Source: Giardia muris (taxonomy: Eukaryota; Fornicata; Diplomonadida; Hexamitidae). Taken from it: 64,000 nucleotides of DNA. Under the pieces are notes generated by a model that searched no databases, was not told the DNA's origin, and was given only the letters and a program-made list of their open reading frames with translations. Shown piece after piece: positions 38,697 to 50,597 of the stretch; position 1 is the stretch's first letter, and each line of letters starts with the position of its first letter. A program made the position numbers and the translations under genes. The stretch lies in the NCBI GenBank assembly GCA_006247105.1, contig CM016926.1:2334648-2398647 (forward strand). The letters run 5' to 3'.

Positions 38697-40571
38697 ATGG
38701 TGAAGGGGGGAGGGAAGAACGCGAGAGTCCTCTCGTGCACGGAAGGAGAGACATCAGGCGACAGCAAGACGGGGAGCTGCCTCGACCTCGGGACGCTGGG
38801 GAGGGTCTGCAAGGAGTGCGCGACCACGACCGAGGCCTCGATCGACGGGACGTGCAGCTCGACCGTCGGGAGCAACACGTGTTCCAATGGTGTCTGCACG
38901 GCATGTACAGGGACCTACTTCCTCTTCTACGGGGGGTGCTACAACCAGGCAGGAACAGAGGGTGCTGCTCTCTGCAAGACGGCCACCAAAGGGCAGTGCT
39001 CAGAGAGGGCTGATGCTGCGACGGGCATCTTCGTGAAGGGGAGTAACTCCAACCCCTCAGGCCTCTACACCTGCGACGACGAGACGAACGGGGTTCCCAA
39101 CTGCAAGACCTGCACCTCCCCCGCCACCAACAAGCCGACCTGCACGGAGTGCGCCTCCGGGTTCGGGCCTGTCGTGGAGAGCCTCGATGCACCAACGATC
39201 ACCTCCTGTGTCAGCTGCTCATCGGACGAGAACTGCAAGAGCTGCATGCAGATCGGGACCAGCTTCGTGTGTCTCGAGTGCAATGCTGACACTCACGTCC
39301 CCGTCGACGGGAAGTGCGTCCCCAAGGACAGTGCCTCCTCCTGCACCCCTGCCTCCAGCGCCGGGAAGTGCACGGCCTGCAAGGAGGGGAGCCTCTTCTT
39401 CCACGACGGCTGCTTCAGCCCCGAGAGCCTCAAGAGCCTCGGGATCTGCCTCGAGTCCTTCTCCGTCCCGGGCTGGTCTGAGGTCCTCTGCGGTAAGTGC
39501 GGGAAGGGGCTCGCCCCCGTCGACGGGAGGTGTCTGAAGGTGGAAGGGGGGAAGGCCGATTCGACCAGCTCATGCACGACGAGCCAAAAGGACACCCAGG
39601 TCGGGGTCTGCAACTCCTGTGGGTCCTCGAACACCCACTTCCTCTTCAACGGGGGGTGCTACGACCAGTCAAAGGGGGTCGGGAACAAGCTGTGCAGTGC
39701 AACCCCCTCCTCTGGAGCGTGTTCGACCCCGACTTCCATCGCCTTCCTCAAGGACACCAAGCTCTACCTCTGCGGGGATGCGACGAACGGGAAGGCGAAC
39801 TGCAACACCTGCACCTACTCCACGTCCTTCTCCTGCACGTCCTGCCTCAACGGATGCATGCTCTCCAACTCCTCCTGCCTCTCCTCCTTCGATGCGGACA
39901 AGACGGGCCTCTGTGCCAGGAGCAACCAGCTTCTCGTCGGGGAGGCCCTGGTGTGCAAGGAGTGCAAGAAGGGAAGCGTTCCGATCGACGGGACGTGCCT
40001 CGAGGTCAGTTCGACCCTCTCGAGGACGGCCACCAACGACGTCTGCATGAAGGCCGACGGGAAGACTCCTGTCGACGGGACCGCCACGATGTGCGAGAAC
40101 TGCTCGACGACCTACTTCCTCTTCGAGGGGGGCTGCTACCCCGTGACTCCGAACTCCGTCGGGAGTAAGCTGTGCTCATCGGCCTCCAATGGTCAGTGCA
40201 CTACTGCTGCCAGTGGCTCCCCCTTCCCCCTCTCCAATGGCGTCTTCACCCTCTGTCCGGCCGGGTGTGGGGCCTGCACGAACGCGACCGCCTGCACGTC
40301 CTGCGGTCTCGGGTACTACAACACGACCTCCGTCGCCTCCTCCTCTGACTGCAAGGCCTGCCCCAGTGGCTGCACGACGTGCTCCGCCTCGGCCTGCATC
40401 ACGTGCTGGGACGGGAGTGCTCCGACCGACGGGAAGTGCAGTGCCGTCCCCTCCTCCAGCTCCTCGGGGCTCTCGGGGGGTGCCATTGCGGGGATCGTCA
40501 TTGCCGTCCTGCTGGTGCTGGGAGGCCTCGGGGGCTTCCTCGGTTGGTGGTTCGGATGCAGGGGGAAGTGA
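38697..40571 (+). CDS. VSP cassette, unit 3 (class B, ATG but no signal peptide)
   Basis: 624 residues if read from the linker ATG at 38697. The N-terminus MVKGGGKNARVLSCTEG is basic and polar, not a signal peptide, so the product would not enter the secretory pathway. The frame is joined to the ATG only because the linker has six G residues (38705-38710) rather than four. The body carries repeated CxxC, four GGCY-type motifs (one reading HDGCFS) and the standard tail. It is closely similar to units 5, 6 and 10. I infer a silent donor, although translation cannot be excluded. Confidence 0.75.
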   Translation: MVKGGGKNARVLSCTEGETSGDSKTGSCLDLGTLGRVCKECATTTEASIDGTCSSTVGSNTCSNGVCTACTGTYFLFYGGCYNQAGTEGAALCKTATKGQCSERADAATGIFVKGSNSNPSGLYTCDDETNGVPNCKTCTSPATNKPTCTECASGFGPVVESLDAPTITSCVSCSSDENCKSCMQIGTSFVCLECNADTHVPVDGKCVPKDSASSCTPASSAGKCTACKEGSLFFHDGCFSPESLKSLGICLESFSVPGWSEVLCGKCGKGLAPVDGRCLKVEGGKADSTSSCTTSQKDTQVGVCNSCGSSNTHFLFNGGCYDQSKGVGNKLCSATPSSGACSTPTSIAFLKDTKLYLCGDATNGKANCNTCTYSTSFSCTSCLNGCMLSNSSCLSSFDADKTGLCARSNQLLVGEALVCKECKKGSVPIDGTCLEVSSTLSRTATNDVCMKADGKTPVDGTATMCENCSTTYFLFEGGCYPVTPNSVGSKLCSSASNGQCTTAASGSPFPLSNGVFTLCPAGCGACTNATACTSCGLGYYNTTSVASSSDCKACPSGCTTCSASACITCWDGSAPTDGKCSAVPSSSSSGLSGGAIAGIVIAVLLVLGGLGGFLGWWFGCRGK

Positions 40572-40595
40572 GTGAATGGTGAAGGGGAAGGATGA

Positions 40596-42167
40596 GACGG
40601 GGGTGGTTCGACCTTCACCATCCCAGGGGTTGAGGGGACGTTCTGCAAGAAGTGCGATGTCTCGACTAACACTAACTCCGCCCCTGTCAACGGGCTCTGT
40701 GACACTGCTGCGGCCACCACGATTGGGAATGGTGCTACTTGTGGTAGTGGTGCCTGCACGGCCTGCCCAGATCCGTACTTCCTCTTCAACGGGGGGTGCT
40801 ACAAGACGGACACCTCTCCCGGGAACAAGCTCTGCAAGACGGCCACCGGGGGGAAGTGCACAGCTGCCCCGGACAAGGACGCGGTCACCTTCGTCAAGAG
40901 TGACACCCTCTACCTCTGCAGTGACAGCACGAACGGGAAGGCGAACTGCAACACCTGCACCTATGACTCGACCTTCAAGTGCACCTCCTGTGCCAGTGGC
41001 TTCCTCCCCAAGGGGGACGGGAGCTGCGTCTCCTGTAGTGACACCACCAAGTGCTCCAACTGTGCCCAGGTGAGTGCTGAGAACACCTGCTCCGCCTGCA
41101 GCCCCGGCTTCGGCCTTCTTGCCGACTCGACCTGCAAGGCCTGTACCATCCAGAACTGCAAGACGTGCGACAAGGACGAGAAGATCTGCAAGGTCTGCCT
41201 CCCCTCCTTCGGCCCGACCTACAACTCCTCCCTTGCCATCACGTCCTGCGACTCCTGTCCCAAGAACTGCACCTCCTGCACCAACCTCGGTCCGGGGCTC
41301 GTCTGCACCGAGTGTCCGACTGGTCAGGCCCCGATCGACGGGACGTGCGTGGATAAGAACGACAAGGTCTGCACCGACTCCTCCGGCACCTGCACGTCCT
41401 GCCTCAATGGATACGTCCCCTACCTCGATGGATGCTACTCGACCTTCAAGGCCGCCGAGCTGGGCGTCTGTGCGAAGGAGAAGCAGTTCCTGGTCGGGAA
41501 CACGACGGTCTGCTCCGAGTGCAAGCCGGGCTTCGTCCCGATCAACGGAGAGTGCTTCCCGGTCGCCTCGACGAGCGTGACGAGGGCGACCCAGATCTGC
41601 CAGAAGGAGGACGGAACCGCCCTCGATGCGTCCTCCACGAGGTGCGGGAAGTGCCAGGACGTGACCGGGACCCCGGCTACTCAGTTCTTCCTCCTCAACG
41701 GGGGCTGCTACAACGCCTCCACGGAGGTCGGGAAGAGCGCCTGCACCACGGCCTCTAATGGGGTCTGCACAGCTGTCAATACCACCTCGGGCCTCTACCT
41801 CGACAACAACGTCCTCGTCTCCTGCTCCTCGAAGGTCCCGGGGTGCGGGGCCTGCACCTCCTCGAGCGGTGCCGTCACCTGCACGTCCTGCGGCTTCGGG
41901 TACTACAACGCCAATACCAATGCTTCTGCCACCCCCGACTGCAAGGCGTGCTCGATCTACCACTCGGGCTGCACGGGATGCAACACGACGGCCTGCACGA
42001 CCTGCTGGGACGGGTCATCCTTCAATGGGACCTGCCCCTCTCCCCCCTCCTCCAGTTCTTCGGGGCTCTCTGGGGGTGCCATTGCGGGGATCGTCATCGC
42101 CGTCCTGCTGGTCCTGGGAGGCCTCGGGGGCTTCCTCGGTTGGTGGTTCGGGTGCAGGGGGAAGTGA
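40596..42167 (+). pseudogene. Headless VSP cassette, unit 4 (class A)
   Basis: 523 open codons after the TGA at 40593-40595, with no start codon. The first third (CDVSTNTNSAPVNGLC onward) matches unit 8. The 3' part from about 41650 is nearly identical to the expressed-type unit 1 and to unit 8, including the NNVLVSCSSKVPGCGAC block. The membrane helix and CRGK are intact. Confidence 0.8.
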
Positions 42168-42171
42168 GTGA

Positions 42172-44058
42172 ATGGTGAAGGGGGGAGGGAAGAACGCGAG
42201 AGTCCTCTCGTGCACGGAAGGAGAGACATCAGGCGACTGCAAGACGGGGAGCTGCCTCGACCTCGGGACGCTGGGGAGGGTCTGCAAGGAGTGCGCGACC
42301 ACGACCGAGGCCTCGATCGACGGGACGTGCAGCTCGGCTATTGAGAGCAACACGTGTTCCAATGGTGTCTGCACGGCATGCGCAGGGACCTACTTCCTCT
42401 TCTACGGGGGGTGCTACAACCAGGCCAGTGGAGGCGAGGGCGCTGCTCTCTGCAAGACGGCCACCAAAGGGCAGTGCTCAAAGAGGGCCGAGGATGCGAC
42501 AGGCATCTTCGTGAAGGGGAGCAAGGATGCTCCAACCGGCCTCTACACCTGTGATGATAAGACGAACGGGGTTCCCAACTGCAAGACCTGCACCTCCCCC
42601 GCCGCCGACAAGCCGACCTGCACGGAGTGCGCCTCCGGATTCGGGCCTGTCGTGGAGAGCCTCGATGCACCAACGATCACCTCCTGCGTCAACTGCTCAT
42701 CGAACGAGAACTGCAAGAGCTGCATGCAGATCGGGACCAGCTTCGTGTGTCTCGAGTGCAATGCTGACACTCACGTCCCCGTCAACGGGAAGTGCGTCCT
42801 CAAGGACAGTGCCTCCTCCTGCACCCCTGCCTCCAGCGCCGGGAAGTGCACGGCCTGCAAGGAGGGGAGCCTCTTCTTCCACGACGGCTGCTTCAGCCCC
42901 GAGAGCCTCAAGAGCCTCGGGATCTGCCTCGAGTCCTTCTCCGTCCCGGGCTGGTCCGAGGTCCTCTGCGGTAAGTGCGGGAAGGGGCTCGCCCCCGTCG
43001 ACGGGAGGTGTCTGAAGGTGGAAGGGGGGAAGGCCGATTCGACCAGCTCATGCACGACGAGCCAAGAGGGGACTCAGGTCGGGGTCTGCAACTCCTGTGG
43101 GTCCTCGAGCACCCACTTCCTCTTCAACGGGGGGTGCTATGCCCAGTCAAAGGAGCCCGGGAGCAAGCTGTGCAAGGCAATGACGACTCGGACGGCAGAC
43201 GGGACCTGCTCGACCCCGACCTCCATCGCCTTCCTCAAGGACACCAAGCTCTACCTCTGCGGGGACGCGACGAACGGGAAGGCGAACTGCGACACCTGCA
43301 CCTACTCCGGGTCCTTCTCCTGCACGTCCTGCCTCAACGGATGCATGCTCTCCAACTCCTCCTGCCTCTCCTCCTTCGATGCGGACAAGACGGGCCTCTG
43401 TGCCAGGAGCAACCAGCTTCTCGTCGGGGAGGCCCTGGTGTGCAAGGAGTGCAAGAAGGGAAGTGTTCCGATCGACGGGACGTGCCTCGAGGTCAGCTCG
43501 ACCATCTCGAGGACGGCCACCAACGACGTCTGCATGAAGGCCGACGGGAAGACTCCTGTCGACGGGACCGCCACGAGGTGCGAGAACTGTTCGACGACCT
43601 ACTTCCTCTTCGAGGGGGGCTGCTATCCCGTGACTCCGAACTCCGTCGGGAGCAAGCTGTGTCAAACGGCCTCCAATGGTCAGTGCACTACTGCTGCCAA
43701 TGGCTCCCCCTTCCCCCTCTCCAGTGGCGTCTTCACCCTCTGTCCGGCCGGTTGTGGGGCCTGCACGAACGCGACCGCCTGCACGTCCTGCGGTCTCGGG
43801 TACTACAACACGACCTCCGTCGCCTCCTCCTCTGACTGCAAGGCCTGCCCCAGTGGCTGCACGACGTGCTCCGCCTCGGCCTGCATCACGTGCTGGGACG
43901 GGAGTGCCCCGACCGACGGGAAGTGCAGTGCCGTCCCCTCCTCCAGTTCTTCGGGGCTCTCGGGGGGTGCCATTGCGGGGATCGTCATCGCCGTCCTGCT
44001 GGTGCTGGGAGGTCTCGGGGGCTTCCTCGGTTGGTGGTTCGGATGTAGGGGGAAGTGA
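42172..44058 (+). CDS. VSP cassette, unit 5 (class B, ATG but no signal peptide)
   Basis: 628 residues from the linker ATG at 42172, in frame thanks to six G residues at 42180-42185, as in unit 3. There is no hydrophobic N-terminus. The body is class B and differs from unit 3 in scattered substitutions and short blocks, for example TTRTADGTCSTPTS, which it shares with units 6 and 10 rather than unit 3. The full 3' end and polyadenylation signal are kept. Confidence 0.75.
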   Translation: MVKGGGKNARVLSCTEGETSGDCKTGSCLDLGTLGRVCKECATTTEASIDGTCSSAIESNTCSNGVCTACAGTYFLFYGGCYNQASGGEGAALCKTATKGQCSKRAEDATGIFVKGSKDAPTGLYTCDDKTNGVPNCKTCTSPAADKPTCTECASGFGPVVESLDAPTITSCVNCSSNENCKSCMQIGTSFVCLECNADTHVPVNGKCVLKDSASSCTPASSAGKCTACKEGSLFFHDGCFSPESLKSLGICLESFSVPGWSEVLCGKCGKGLAPVDGRCLKVEGGKADSTSSCTTSQEGTQVGVCNSCGSSSTHFLFNGGCYAQSKEPGSKLCKAMTTRTADGTCSTPTSIAFLKDTKLYLCGDATNGKANCDTCTYSGSFSCTSCLNGCMLSNSSCLSSFDADKTGLCARSNQLLVGEALVCKECKKGSVPIDGTCLEVSSTISRTATNDVCMKADGKTPVDGTATRCENCSTTYFLFEGGCYPVTPNSVGSKLCQTASNGQCTTAANGSPFPLSSGVFTLCPAGCGACTNATACTSCGLGYYNTTSVASSSDCKACPSGCTTCSASACITCWDGSAPTDGKCSAVPSSSSSGLSGGAIAGIVIAVLLVLGGLGGFLGWWFGCRGK

Positions 44059-44069
44059 GTGAATGGTAA

Positions 44070-45977
44070 AGGGGAGGGAAGAACGCGAGGGCCCTCTCGT
44101 GTACGGAAGGGACGGCATCAGGCAACTGCAAGGCGGGGAGCTGCCTCGACCTCGGGACGCTGGGGAAGGTCTGCAAGGAGTGCAGTGACACGAGCCAGGC
44201 CTCGATCGACGGGACGTGCAAGGCCCCAACAGAGGCGACGGATCATTGTACGAAGGGCAACAATGGGGCCTGCACGGACTGCAATGCAGGCAGTGGGTCC
44301 AACAACTACTTCCTCTTCTACGGGGGGTGCTACAACCAGGCCAGTGGAGGCGAGGGCGCTGCTCTCTGCTCGGCGGCATCGAACGGGAAGTGCTCAAAGA
44401 GGGCTGATACTGCGACGGGCATCTTCGTGAAGGGGAGCGACTCCAACCCCTCAGGCCTCTACACCTGCGACGACGAGACGAACGGGGTTCCCAACTGCAA
44501 GACCTGCACCTCCCCCGCCGCCGACAAGCCGACCTGCACGGAGTGCGCCCCCGGGTTCGGGCCTGTCGTGGAGAGCCTCGATGCACCAACGATCACCTCC
44601 TGCGTCAGCTGCTCATCGGACGAGAACTGCAAGAGCTGCATGCAGATCGGGACCAGCTTCGTGTGTCTCGAGTGCAAGGATGCCACTCACGTCCCCGTCA
44701 ACGGGAAGTGCGTCCTCAAGGACAGTGCCTCCTCCTGCACCCCTGCCTCCAGCGCCGGGAAGTGCACGGCCTGCAAGGAGGGGAGCCTCTTCTTCCACGA
44801 CGGCTGCTTCAGCCCCGAGAGCCTCAAGAGCCTCGGGATCTGCCTCGAGTCCTTCTCCGTCCCGGGCTGGTCCGAGGTCCTCTGCGGTAAGTGCGGGAAG
44901 GGGCTCGCCCCCGTCGACGGGAGGTGTCTGAAGGTGGAAGGGGGGAAGGCCGATCAGACCAGCTCATGCACGACGAGCCAAGATGGAACTCAGGTCGGGG
45001 TCTGCAACTCCTGTGGGTCCTCGAGCACCCACTTCCTCTTCAACGGGGGGTGCTATGCCCAGTCAAAGGGGGTCGGGAGCAAGCTGTGCAAGGCAATGAC
45101 GACTCGGACGGCAGACGGGACCTGCTCGACCCCGACCTCCATCGCCTTCCTCAAGGACGGGAAGCTCTACCTCTGCGGAGACGCGACGAACGGGAAGGCG
45201 AACTGCGACACCTGCACCTACTCCGGGTCCTTCTCCTGCACGTCCTGCCTCAACGGATGCATGCTCTCCAACTCCTCCTGCCTCTCCTCCTTCGATGCGG
45301 ACAAGACGGGCCTCTGTGCCAGGAGCAACCAGCTTCTCGTCGGGGAGGCCCTGGTGTGCAAGGAGTGCAAGAAGGGAAGCGTTCCGATCGACGGGACGTG
45401 CCTCGAGGTCAGCTCGACCATCTCGAGGACGGCCACCAACGACGTCTGCAAGAAGGCCGACGGGACTCCTGTCGACGGGACCGCCACGAGGTGCGAGAAC
45501 TGCTCGACGACCTACTTCCTCTTCGAGGGGGGCTGCTACCCCACGACCACGGGCTCCGTCGGGAGTAAGCTGTGCTCATCGGCCTCCAATGGGAAGTGCA
45601 CTACTGCTGCCAGTGGCTCCCCCTTCCCTCTCAATACGACCTCAGGCGTCTTCACCCTCTGTCCGGCCGGGTGTGGGGCCTGCACGAACGCGACCGCCTG
45701 CACGTCCTGCGGTCTCGGGTACTACAACACGACCTCCGTCACCTCCTCCTCTGACTGCACGGCCTGCCCCAGTGGCTGCACGACGTGCTCCGCCTCGGCC
45801 TGCATCACGTGCTGGGACGGGAGTGCTCCGACCGACGGGAAGTGCAGTGCCGTCCCCTCCTCCAGCTCCTCGGGGCTCTCGGGGGGTGCCATTGCGGGGA
45901 TCGTCATTGCCGTCCTGCTGGTGCTGGGAGGCCTCGGGGGCTTCCTCGGTTGGTGGTTCGGATGCAGGGGGAAGTGA
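44070..45977 (+). pseudogene. Headless VSP cassette, unit 6 (class B)
   Basis: 635 open codons after an in-frame TAA at 44067-44069. This linker reads GGTAAAGG where others have GGTGAAGG. Its G run is four long (44071-44074), which throws the linker ATG (44063) out of frame. The opening block CKAPTEATDHCTKGNNGACTD is shared only with unit 10. The rest follows units 5 and 3. Confidence 0.78.
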
Positions 45978-46001
45978 GTGAATGGTGAAGGGGAAGGATG
46001 A

Positions 46002-47453
46002 GACGGGGGTGGTTCGACCTTCACCATCCCAGGGGTTGAGGGGACGTTCTGCAAGAAGTGCAGTGACACGAGTCAGGCCCCGATCAATGGGGCTTGTGCA
46101 GAGAATCCGACTAATACTGTCTCGGATGCTGAATGTGCCAATGGTGTCTGTACAAAGTGTGGAACAGGTGACTACTTCCTCTTCTATGGTGGGTGCTACA
46201 ACAAGACGGGTGACGTCGGGAAGAAGCTCTGCTCAACCGTCACCAGTGGTGCTTGTACTGCGGCGGCCACGGATGCCATCACCTTCGTCAATGGAGGTAA
46301 GCTCTACCTCTGCAGTGACAACTCGACAGATGCGGGAGGAAAAGAGAACTGCGGGACGTGCACCTACGAGTCGTCCTCAACCACCTTCACCTGTCAGACC
46401 TGCCTTCCCGGCTTTGGCCTTGTTGGAGAGACTGGCAAGACCTGCAAGGCCTGTACCATCCAGAACTGCAAGACGTGCGACACGGACGAGAAGATCTGCA
46501 AGGTCTGCCTCCCCTCCTTCGGCCCGACCTACAACTCCTCCCTTGCCATCACGTCCTGCGACTCCTGTCCCAAGAACTGCACCTCCTGCACCAACCTCGG
46601 TCCGGGGCTCGTCTGCACCGAGTGTCAGACTGATCAGGCCCCGATCGACGGGACGTGCGTGGATAAGAACGACAAGGTCTGCACCGACTCCTCCGGCACC
46701 TGCACGTCCTGCCTCAATGGATACGTCCCCTACCTCGAGGGATGCTACTCGACCTTCAAGGCCGCCGAGCTGGGCGTCTGTGCGAAGGAGAAGCAGTTCC
46801 TGGTCGGGAACACGACGGTCTGCTCCGAGTGCAAGCCGGGCTTCGTCCCGATCAACGGAGAATGCCTTCTGGTCGCCTCGACGAACGTGACGAGGGCGAC
46901 CCAGATCTGCCAGAAGGAGGACGGAAGCGCCCCCGACGCGTCCTCCACGAGGTGCGGGAAGTGCCAGGACGTGACCGGGGCCTCGACCACTAACTTCTTC
47001 CTCCTCAACGGGGGCTGCTACAACGCCTCCACGGAGGTCGGGAAGAGCGCCTGCACCACGGCCTCTAATGGAGTCTGCACAGCTGTCAATCCCGCCTCGG
47101 GCCTCTACCTCAATGGGACCGTCCTCACCTCCTGCGCCCCCGGGTGCGCCACCTGCAAGAGTGGGACGGACTGCACCAAGTGCCTCTCAGTGGGGTACTA
47201 CAACACTACTACTGTGACCGGCCCCTCCGACTGCACGGCCTGTCCCAGTGGGTGCACCTCCTGTCCAAGTGGGAAGTGCGACCTCTGCTGGGACGGCTCC
47301 ACTCCCACCAACAATGCCTGCCCCCCTCCCCCCTCCTCCAGTTCTTCCAGGCTCTCTGGGGGTGCCATTGCGGGGATCGTCATCGCCGTCCTTCTGGTCC
47401 TGGGAGGTCTCGGGGGCTTCCTCGGTTGGTGGTTCGGATGCAGGGGGAAGTGA
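46002..47453 (+). pseudogene. Headless VSP cassette, unit 7 (class A)
   Basis: 483 open codons after TGA at 45999-46001. It is a clear chimera. The 5' and middle parts (PGFGLVGETGKTC onward) match unit 1, the next part matches unit 8 (TGASTTNFFLLNGG), and the 3' part (VTGPSDCTACPSGCTSC) matches units 2 and 9. One residue of the otherwise invariant stalk is changed: SSSSRLSGG instead of SSSSGLSGG near 47350. Confidence 0.8.
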
Positions 47454-47478
47454 GTGAATGGTGAAGGGGGAAGGATGA

Positions 47479-49047
47479 GACGGGGGTGGTTCGACCTTCA
47501 CCATCCCAGGGGTTGAGGGGACGTTCTGCAAGAAGTGCGATGTCTCGACTAACACTAACTCCGCCCCTGTCAACGGGCTCTGTGACACTGCTGCGGCCAC
47601 CACGATTGGGAATGGTGCTACTTGTGGTAGTGGTGCCTGCACGGCCTGCCCAGATCCGTACTTCCTCTTCAACGGGGGGTGCTACAAGACGGACACCTCT
47701 CCCGGGAACAAGCTCTGCAAGACGGCCACCGGGGGGAAGTGCACAGCTGCCCCGGACAAGGACGCGGTCACCTTCGTCAAGAGTGACATCCTCTACCTCT
47801 GCAGTGACAGCACGAACGGGAAGGCGAACTGCGAGACCTGCACATACGACTCGACCTTCAAGTGCACCTCCTGTGCCAAGGACTACCTCCCCAAGACCGA
47901 CGGGAGCTGCGAGACATGCAGTGACACCTCCAAGTGCTCCAACTGTGCCCAGGTGAGTGCTGCCGACACCTGCTCCGCCTGCAGCCCCGGCTTCGGCCTT
48001 GCCGACAAGACCTGCAAGGCCTGCACCATCCAGAACTGCAAGACGTGCGACAAGGACGAGAAGATCTGCAAGGTCTGCCTCCCCTCCTTCGGCCCGACCT
48101 ACAGCTCCTCCCTTGCCATCACGTCCTGCGACTCCTGTCCCAAGAACTGCACCTCCTGCACCAACCTCGGTCCGGGGCTCGTCTGCACCGAGTGTCCGAC
48201 TGATCAGGTCCCGATCGACGGGACGTGCGTGGATAAGAACGACAAGGTCTGCACCGACTCTTCCGGCACCTGCACGTCCTGCCTCAATGGATACGTCCCC
48301 TACCTCGAGGGATGCTACTCGACCTTCAAGGCCGCCGAGCTGGGCGTCTGTGCGAAGGAGAAGCAGTTCCTGGTCGGGAACACGACGGTCTGCTCCGAGT
48401 GCAAGCCGGGCTTCGTCCCGATCAACGGAGAATGCCTTCTGGTCGCCTCGACGAGCGTGACGAGGGCGACCCAGATCTGCCAGAAGGAGGACGGAAGCGC
48501 CCTCGATGCGTCCTCCACGAGGTGCGGGAAGTGCCAGGACGTGACCGGGGCCTCGACCACTAACTTCTTCCTCCTCAACGGGGGCTGCTACAACGCCTCC
48601 ACGGAGGTCGGGAAGAGCGCCTGCACCACGGCCTCTAATGGGGTCTGCACAGCTGTCAATACCACCTCGGGCCTCTACCTCGACAACAACGTCCTCGTCT
48701 CCTGCTCCTCGAAGGTCCCGGGGTGCGGGGCCTGCACCTCCTCGAGCGGTGCCGTCACCTGCACGTCCTGCGGCTTCGGGTACTACAACGCCAATACCAA
48801 TGCTTCTGCCACCCCCGACTGCAAGGCGTGCTCGATCTACCACTCGGGCTGCACGGGATGCAACACGACGGCCTGCACGACCTGCTGGGACGGGTCATCC
48901 TTCAATGGGACCTGCCCCTCTCCCCCCTCCTCCAGTTCTTCGGGGCTCTCTGGGGGTGCCATTGCGGGGATCGTCATCGCCGTCCTGCTGGTCCTGGGAG
49001 GCCTCGGGGGCTTCCTCGGTTGGTGGTTCGGATGCAGGGGGAAGTGA
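47479..49047 (+). pseudogene. Headless VSP cassette, unit 8 (class A)
   Basis: 522 open codons after TGA at 47476-47478. Its linker has a five-base G run (47466-47470), the only one of that length. The body follows unit 4 except for local blocks (CAKDYLPKTDGSCETC; TGASTTNFFLLNGG). The 3' end matches units 1 and 4. Confidence 0.8.
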
Positions 49048-49071
49048 GTGAATGGTGAAGGGGAAGGATGA

Positions 49072-50586
49072 GACGGGGGTGGTTCGACCTTCACCATCCC
49101 GGGGGTTGAGGGAGAGTTCTGCAAGAAGTGCAGTGAGACGGGTGAGGCCCCGATCAATGGGGCTTGTGCGGATCCAAGCACTGTCTCGGATGCTACTTGT
49201 GCCAATGGTGCCTGCACAGGATGTGGAACAGGTGACTACTTCCTGTTCGAGGGAGGCTGTTATGACCAGACCAAGGCGCCTGGGAACAAGCTGTGCTCCG
49301 CCCTCCAGGATACAAAGAACGGAACCTGCAAGACGGCTCCAACTACCGATGCCATCACCTTCGTCAAGGACAGCAACCTCTACCTCTGTAGCGATGCGAC
49401 AAACGGGGAACCGGGCTGCAGCACCTGCACCTATGCGACACCAACTCCACCTACTCCCGGCTCTCGTGCTGGAGAAGTCCTCACCTGCAACTCGTGCCTC
49501 GAGGGCTTCTACCCCAACACCACCACCACTTCCGACCCCGTCAACTGCACGGCCTGCACCGTCCAGAACTGCAAGACGTGCTCCTCCTCCGCCTGCTCCG
49601 AGTGCGCCTCCGGGTTCGGGCCCGTCTACGACTCATCCCTCGTCATCACGAACTGCACCTCCTGCCCCGCAGACTGCACCGACTGCGCCGACCAGGGCTT
49701 CTCGACCATCTGCGAGAAGTGCGGAACGGGGAAGGTCCCCATCGACGGGAACTGCTCCACGAACTCGAACGTCTGCACGACTCCATCACCCCCAGACGGG
49801 ACCTGCTCGTCCTGCAAGAACGGGTTCCTCTTCTACCAGGGCGGGTGTCTCTCCCCCCAGAAGGCGGCGGACCTCAAGGTCTGTGCCCTGGGAAGCCAGC
49901 TCCTCGTCGGGAACACGACCGTCTGTACCGAGTGCAAGGGGGGCTTCGTCCCGATCGACGGGGAGTGTCTTCCGATCAAGCAGATCAACAATGGGACGAC
50001 GAGGGCAGGTCAGGACATCTGCCTCGACGAGAAGGGGAACAAGGTCTCGAACACCGCCACGAAGTGCGGGGCCTGCATCAATACGACAGTCAACACCAAC
50101 AACTACTTCCTCTTCAACGGGGGGTGCTACCCCATCTCGGCCGCGGGGTCTTCCTCCTCTTCCTCCGTCGGGAGCCTCCTCTGCTCATCGGCCTCCAACG
50201 GGAAGTGCACTACTCCCGCCACCAACGCCCCCTTCATCCTCGATGCATCCTCAGGGGCCTTCACGGCCTGTCCGAAGGAGTGCGGGGCCTGCACCTCCTC
50301 GACCGCCTGCAGCTCCTGCGCCCTTGGGTACTACAACACCACTACTGTGACCGGCCCCTCCGACTGCACGGCCTGTCCCAGTGGGTGCACCTCCTGTCCA
50401 AATGGGAAGTGCGCCCTCTGCTGGGACGGCTCCACTCCCACCAACGATGCCTGCCCCTCTCCCCCCTCCTCCAGTTCTTCGGGGCTCTCGGGGGGTGCCA
50501 TTGCGGGGATCGTCATCGCCGTCCTGCTGGTCCTGGGAGGCCTCGGGGGCTTCCTCGGTTGGTGGTTCGGATGCAGGGGGAAGTGA
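49072..50586 (+). pseudogene. Headless VSP cassette, unit 9 (class A)
   Basis: 504 open codons after TGA at 49069-49071. Its first 99 bases (49083-49181) are identical to the corresponding part of unit 1 (35647-35745). From about 49250 it is almost the same as unit 2, with a small local insertion near 49440 (TPTPPTPGSRAGE). This makes it the best visible source for the 5' body of the head gene. Confidence 0.8.
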
Positions 50587-50597
50587 GTGAATGGTGA

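Noticed and set aside
40176..41963. A 595-codon antisense frame across VSP unit 4, with similar long antisense frames at 36023-36964, 43147-44589 and 47380-48843
   Set aside because: They mirror the VSP frame in GC-rich sequence. Because VSP codons rarely end so as to make antisense stops, the frames are open by composition and recur only because the units are repeats. Translations are Gly/Arg/Ala/Val-rich without domains.
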